Origin: a virus
Strand: one strand, 5' to 3'
Length of the DNA: 48,039 bases
Virus record (IMG/VR): IMGVR_UViG_3300022602_000154
Location: 1-48,039 of that record
The position numbers were made by a program, and so were the translations under genes. A model generated the notes under the pieces. That model saw nothing but the letters and a program-made list of their open reading frames with translations. It searched no databases and was not told the origin of the DNA. Positions 44,698-48,039 of the stretch are shown piece by piece; the stretch's first letter is position 1; each line of letters opens with the position of its first letter.

Positions 44698-46040
44698 CAG
44701 CGTAATTCAACCCACTGTTGAAGACCCGCGCCGCCTGTTCCTGTAACAATATAATAATGCCCATTTGGAACAACAAAAGTTCCCGTGCAATAAGTACCGC
44801 CACCACTATTTGCATCTTGGCCAATTAAAAATGAAGTACCATTAACATTGGCGCTTAAGTTTTGATAATTACCAGCTGTCGAGTAAACCGAAACAATAAC
44901 CATAATTGGACTACCAGTCGAATTTGTATATGTTGAACCAAGAGCACGGGAAACATTTTGCCATGATTGATTAATGCCAATACCTGGTGATGTAATAGTC
45001 ACAGCGCCTTGATTAGCAGAAACACTAATACCAGAACCCGCCGCTATAGAAGTTACAAGACCACCAGAAAAAGACGTCGCATTAACAGAGCTTGCATTTA
45101 TTGCACCTGCGTTAGTGGTAGTTGCATTAAGGTTTAAAACGCCATTCGTGGATGAAATAGATGACCACTGAGCAGTAACTGCATTATTTGTAAATTGAAT
45201 AAGACCCGCTGTATCTCCCGAACCAGCAACAACCCGAACACCGAAGCCTTGACCCGCTATTGTTGTACCCTGAACGCCGTTACTAAAAGTACCGCTAGTG
45301 GCAGCTACGCTACCGCCTGATAAATTAGTAGCCGTAGTCGCATTTGTTGCATTTGTTGCATTTGTTGCATTTGTTGCATTTGTTGCATTTGTTGCATTTG
45401 TCGCATTGGTGGCATTTGTTGCCGTTGCTGCGTTTCCACCAATGTTTAATGACGAAGCTGTTCCGGTTAAGCCAGTTCCTGCCCCCGAATAGGATGTAGC
45501 AGTCACAGTTCCATTAACCGTCAAAAGAGTACTTGGCGAAGTTGTACCAATCCCGACGCTCCCCGATTGGGTCGCCAAATACGTGTTGCCTAGCACCGTC
45601 AACGTAGCAAAATTATTGGTTAAACCATCATCGGTATAACGAATGTTTGTGCCATCGGAATAGATGGACACGTTATAACTTTGTGGCGCAACAACACTCG
45701 TTCCGCCACCACCAGACGTAATGTACACGTTTGATGTACCTGTGCAGGTATTGTATACAATCCAACGACCGCCAATACCTGCCGGAATTTGAAGATACTG
45801 ATTAGCCGACAACGAGCCCGTCAGAACAATACGCATGGCCTGAGTTTGACCAAGTGAACCAGTGGATGTTGGCCCGGTCAGCGTAGTTGTAGATGATGCG
45901 CCAGTTGGCATCGCGATGGAAGTGGTGTTACCAAAAACGGCATCTAGAATTGTTTCGTTAAAATTTAACGGCTGATCCCACGTGGGCGACGTGCTATTAT
46001 ATACAGGTTGATTTAACCCAGTATTAGTCGTCGTTGACAT
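44697..46040 (-). CDS. Tail fibre-like protein with ATN repeats
   Basis: 447 residues, rich in Thr, Ser, Gly and Asn. An N-terminal region (TGLNQPVYNSTSPTWDQPLN) probably joins the virion. SGSVGIGTTSPSTLLTVNG is a motif of phage fibre shafts, and residues about 205-240 are A-T-N tripeptides repeated about nine times, encoded by a 9-bp tandem repeat. The C-terminal third is beta-rich and likely carries host binding. No S74 domain is present in this one. Confidence 0.75.
   Translation of the reverse strand: MSTTTNTGLNQPVYNSTSPTWDQPLNFNETILDAVFGNTTSIAMPTGASSTTTLTGPTSTGSLGQTQAMRIVLTGSLSANQYLQIPAGIGGRWIVYNTCTGTSNVYITSGGGGTSVVAPQSYNVSIYSDGTNIRYTDDGLTNNFATLTVLGNTYLATQSGSVGIGTTSPSTLLTVNGTVTATSYSGAGTGLTGTASSLNIGGNAATATNATNATNATNATNATNATNATNATNATTATNLSGGSVAATSGTFSNGVQGTTIAGQGFGVRVVAGSGDTAGLIQFTNNAVTAQWSSISSTNGVLNLNATTTNAGAINASSVNATSFSGGLVTSIAAGSGISVSANQGAVTITSPGIGINQSWQNVSRALGSTYTNSTGSPIMVIVSVYSTAGNYQNLSANVNGTSFLIGQDANSGGGTYCTGTFVVPNGHYYIVTGTGGAGLQQWVELR
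45340..45420. repeat. 9-bp tandem repeat (gcatttgtt), nine units
   Basis: Six perfect copies followed by three with one to three changes, in frame with the fibre gene and encoding Ala-Thr-Asn. Such repeats change copy number by slippage, so the shaft length may vary between relatives. Confidence 0.9.
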
Positions 46041-46233
46041 CGGTATTGTCCTTCTTACGGCCTAGAATCTGCTGAAAAGTTTCAGTTTCGTATATGCGAA
46101 TGCTATACCACATAATGGGCAGCAATGCACCAAGCGGTGTCAGCCAGCCCAGAAGCGTCGTAATCGTTGCTGAGATCGATATCCAGTCCATGAAATGCTT
46201 CATTCCACTGTCGATGTTGTCAGTTGCAGACAT
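46024..46233 (-). CDS. Small membrane protein next to the fibre genes
   Basis: 69 residues. After MSATDNIDSGMKHFMDWISI there is a hydrophobic region (SATITTLLGWLTPLGALLPI, MWYSI) with one or two membrane segments and a charged tail (RIYETETFQQILGRKKD). The W-Y-x-I-R-I-Y-E-T motif is common in small phage membrane proteins near fibres or lysis genes; it could be a second holin or antiholin. Confidence 0.7.
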   Translation of the reverse strand: MSATDNIDSGMKHFMDWISISATITTLLGWLTPLGALLPIMWYSIRIYETETFQQILGRKKDNTDVNDD

Positions 46234-46272
46234 GATCGGACTCCAATATCAAAACAGGACGTTTCGAAAACA

Positions 46273-46602
46273 TCATGCGCTCCAAGGCGGTGGGAGATTA
46301 ACGCTCGTAGGTGTGATCTGTTGCTGGATCTGTGCGTCAATGTTGGCTTCCAAAGCAGCAACTTGTTCTGCGCCAAGGGCAGTTGTCGTCCAGCCTTGAA
46401 CCTGAGCTTCGGTAAGCTGGGCATACGGCGTGTAAGGCGAACCAGCCACATAGGTCAGGCCAACAGTGCCGTAAACTGAGCCTGTGTATGTTCCGTCAGT
46501 GCCGGTTAGAACCCAGTGAACTATAAAAACAACATCCGTCTGACCTTCGGCCTGAGGATATGCAGTAAGGGTCGGAAACGACCATGTGTAAGTGTTCGAC
46601 AT
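46273..46602 (-). CDS. DUF7936-type small protein
   Basis: 109 residues: YTWSFPTLTAYPQAEGQTDV, then VFIVHWVLTGTDGTYTGSVY and VAALEANIDAQIQQQITP, ending PPPWSA. The layout matches DUF7936, a phage protein type near tail fibres. It is the better preserved of the two copies in this window. TAATG joins it to the 50-residue gene. Confidence 0.8.
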   Translation of the reverse strand: MSNTYTWSFPTLTAYPQAEGQTDVVFIVHWVLTGTDGTYTGSVYGTVGLTYVAGSPYTPYAQLTEAQVQGWTTTALGAEQVAALEANIDAQIQQQITPTSVNLPPPWSA

Positions 46603-46754
46603 TAGTGAGTCTCCTCAGGAGTAGGTGCAGGCTGTACTTGTGCCTGAGCCTGTGTGCGGATCTTTTCAATTACTTCTGCAACTGAAACGTATGGTGCGTT
46701 ACCCAGTGCCTGAAGGATGATGTTGATTTCATTGATATTAAGATCAAGTGTCAT
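46602..46754 (-). CDS. 50-residue small protein near the tail fibre
   Basis: A short gene with TAATG overlap downstream, lying right after the S74 fibre gene. The product (LDLNINEINIILQALGNAPY, VAEVIEKIRTQAQAQVQ) is a paralogue of the 56-residue protein at 31453. This helical family commonly accompanies phage fibre genes. GAGGAG in its last codons serves the next gene. Confidence 0.75.
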   Translation of the reverse strand: MTLDLNINEINIILQALGNAPYVSVAEVIEKIRTQAQAQVQPAPTPEETH

Positions 46755-46765
46755 AGTACGTCCCC

Positions 46766-48039
46766 TTATGCGATATTAGCTGCTTTAAGTCTTGCACGAA
46801 GCTCTTGAATTTCTTTGACCAGCAATGGAACAAGTTTGCTGTAATCTACGCCCATCATTTCTTTTTCATCAACTGGTGTATGCACGGCTTCAGGAACAAG
46901 CTGATTAAGTTCTTGTGCAATCACACCATAGCGGTTGTGTGAGCCATCCGATTTCCAATCAAAGGATCGGATTTGAATAGCATCAATGATAGATGAAGCC
47001 GACGGCGCATCAACTATGTTATTTTTTAAACGTTGGTCGGATATATTATTAAAAAGAACACCAGCTGTGCCATTTTGCGTAATAGAACCAATAACTCCAC
47101 CATTATAAGCAAAGTATTGATAAACAGTGCCAGATGCTGTCCCGTTTGCATGGTTTTCAAAAATTAATCCAAGAGCGCCTTGAATACCTACGGAATTGCT
47201 GTTTGTTAATGATGCAGACGTTGTGTTAATTAATAGATTGCCGTTGGTGTCAATTCGCATTTTTTCTCCGCCGGATGAACCTGCGGCAAAGACCATCACA
47301 CCATTGTTATCTACGTTTAAAGCGCCAATTTGTTTAGTTACCGGATTATCCGTAAACTGTATGATTGCTCCGGTAGCATTTCCTGATGGTTGACGAACAC
47401 GGAGTCCTGCACCCGCTCCAGAACTTGTGATTACATCTAAAGGCGCACTTGGCGAAGTCGTCCCAATACCCACATTCTGCGACGTATCAATCGTCATTGC
47501 GGTGGATTGGCTGCCTGTTTTAAAGATAATACTATCGGACGTACCCGCACCAGACGTGGATTCCAGTGTCAGCGTAGACGATGCTGTCGTTCCGCCAATG
47601 AGAAGCGGGGTAGTTAATGACGTGGTTAACGTAGGCGAAGCAGAATAAGCAGGAGCCGTTCCCGTTCCTGAAGATACTAATACTGAACCAGTTGCAACAG
47701 CAGCCAATTTGGACAATGCAGTGGTGGTTGATGCATAAAGCAAATCGCCAACCGTATATGAAGATTGTCCCGTTCCGCCGTTTGCTGCGACAAGAGTACC
47801 TGCAACCGTAACAGCGCCTGTTGTGGCCGAAGATGGCGTTAAGCCCGTTGTACCAAACGTAATTGATGTAACAGCAGCAGTTGATGGAATTGCACCCCAC
47901 GAAGGAGCACTGCCCGTTGTAGCTACAAGAACTTGACCCGTAGTTCCAACGCCCGTAACGCCAAGCGCACTTGTTCCATTACCATAAATGATGCCATTAG
48001 CCGTAAATGTAGCCGCGCCCGTACCACCACTTGCAACTG
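46766..48039 (-). CDS. Tail fibre with C-terminal S74 chaperone domain (5-prime end outside window)
   Basis: The frame is open to the right edge, so the start is not in the window. The N-terminal visible part has Gly/Thr/Ser shaft repeats (VAANGGTGQSSYTVGDLLYA, GVGTTGQVLVATTGSAPSWG). Later come NVGIGTTSPSAPLDV, then SDQRLKNNIVDAPSASSIID, RYGVIAQELNQLVPEAV and VDYSKLVPLLVKEIQELRAR. That is a full S74 intramolecular chaperone domain, which trimerises the fibre and then cuts itself off. It is the host-recognition candidate. Confidence 0.85.
   Translation of the reverse strand, partial: VASGGTGAATFTANGIIYGNGTSALGVTGVGTTGQVLVATTGSAPSWGAIPSTAAVTSITFGTTGLTPSSATTGAVTVAGTLVAANGGTGQSSYTVGDLLYASTTTALSKLAAVATGSVLVSSGTGTAPAYSASPTLTTSLTTPLLIGGTTASSTLTLESTSGAGTSDSIIFKTGSQSTAMTIDTSQNVGIGTTSPSAPLDVITSSGAGAGLRVRQPSGNATGAIIQFTDNPVTKQIGALNVDNNGVMVFAAGSSGGEKMRIDTNGNLLINTTSASLTNSNSVGIQGALGLIFENHANGTASGTVYQYFAYNGGVIGSITQNGTAGVLFNNISDQRLKNNIVDAPSASSIIDAIQIRSFDWKSDGSHNRYGVIAQELNQLVPEAVHTPVDEKEMMGVDYSKLVPLLVKEIQELRARLKAANIA

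Noticed and set aside
45298-45492. Plus-strand frame with repeated VAFVAF
   Set aside because: It is only the complement of the 9-bp tandem repeat of the fibre gene.

Overview
This window is about 48 kb of a tailed double-stranded DNA bacteriophage, read as an incomplete piece of a circularly permuted genome. The gene set is podovirus-like: small and large terminase, a large portal, an adaptor-like and a hub-like tail protein, and two very large late proteins of the ejection type, one with a lysozyme domain. I see no tape measure, sheath or tail tube gene. No integrase, RNA polymerase or ribosomal gene is visible. The three-TM holin of the gene-transfer-agent type, the GH108 endolysin and many small proteins of familiar style suggest an alphaproteobacterial host, but this is inference. 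G+C is about half by eye, with AT-rich islands near 1.7-4.0 kb, 10.8-11.2 kb and 40.2-40.7 kb.

Layout. (1) 104-10774, minus strand: packaging and head genes. In transcription order they are a winged-helix protein, small terminase, a Trp-rich mini-protein, four small genes including a membrane protein, large terminase, a small gene, portal, a mosaic 866-residue protein and a 444-residue GG-repeat protein. (2) 10775-12112, plus strand: an AT-rich divergent region, an acidic small protein, tRNA-Pro, tRNA-Tyr, a decayed tRNA-like sequence, several hairpins and a strong stem-loop. (3) 12244-21818, minus strand: a primase-helicase followed by more than 20 small genes joined mostly by TGATG, ATGA or TAATG overlaps, ending at a T-rich terminator at 13763. 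This includes an array of shuffled ERLR-type proteins. (4) 21820-22072: an HTH regulator and a divergent promoter with a 10-bp inverted repeat. (5) 22096-31420, plus strand: recombination and replication genes (Sak4-like ATPase, SSB-like DUF669, YqaJ-type exonuclease, methyltransferase, SF2 helicase, VRR-NUC nuclease), then small genes with a clear sigma70-type promoter at 28364, ending at a bidirectional terminator. (6) 31453-48039, minus strand: late genes. In transcription order they are a tail fibre open at the right edge, small fibre-associated proteins, a second fibre, holin, endolysin, adaptor, hub, structural proteins, a GNAT acetyltransferase, a 1590-residue lysozyme/ejection protein and a 765-residue ejection-type protein. 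A plus-strand HNH/AP2 endonuclease gene interrupts this block.

No major capsid protein is recognisable. Both outer blocks are transcribed leftward and both run towards or off the window edges, so the capsid genes probably lie in the missing stretch joining position 1 to position 48039.

The most unusual things seen are these: a 97-codon frame with its own ribosome binding site inside the 866-residue gene; a structural gene that appears to start at ATC; a gene array shuffled at ribosome-binding-site/stop/start cassettes, with a perfect 119-bp direct repeat; a C-terminal module shared by the primase-helicase and a separate small protein; and an S74-like chaperone domain in the middle of an ejection protein. 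Thirteen genes or peptides under 60 codons were found by reading the gaps by hand.
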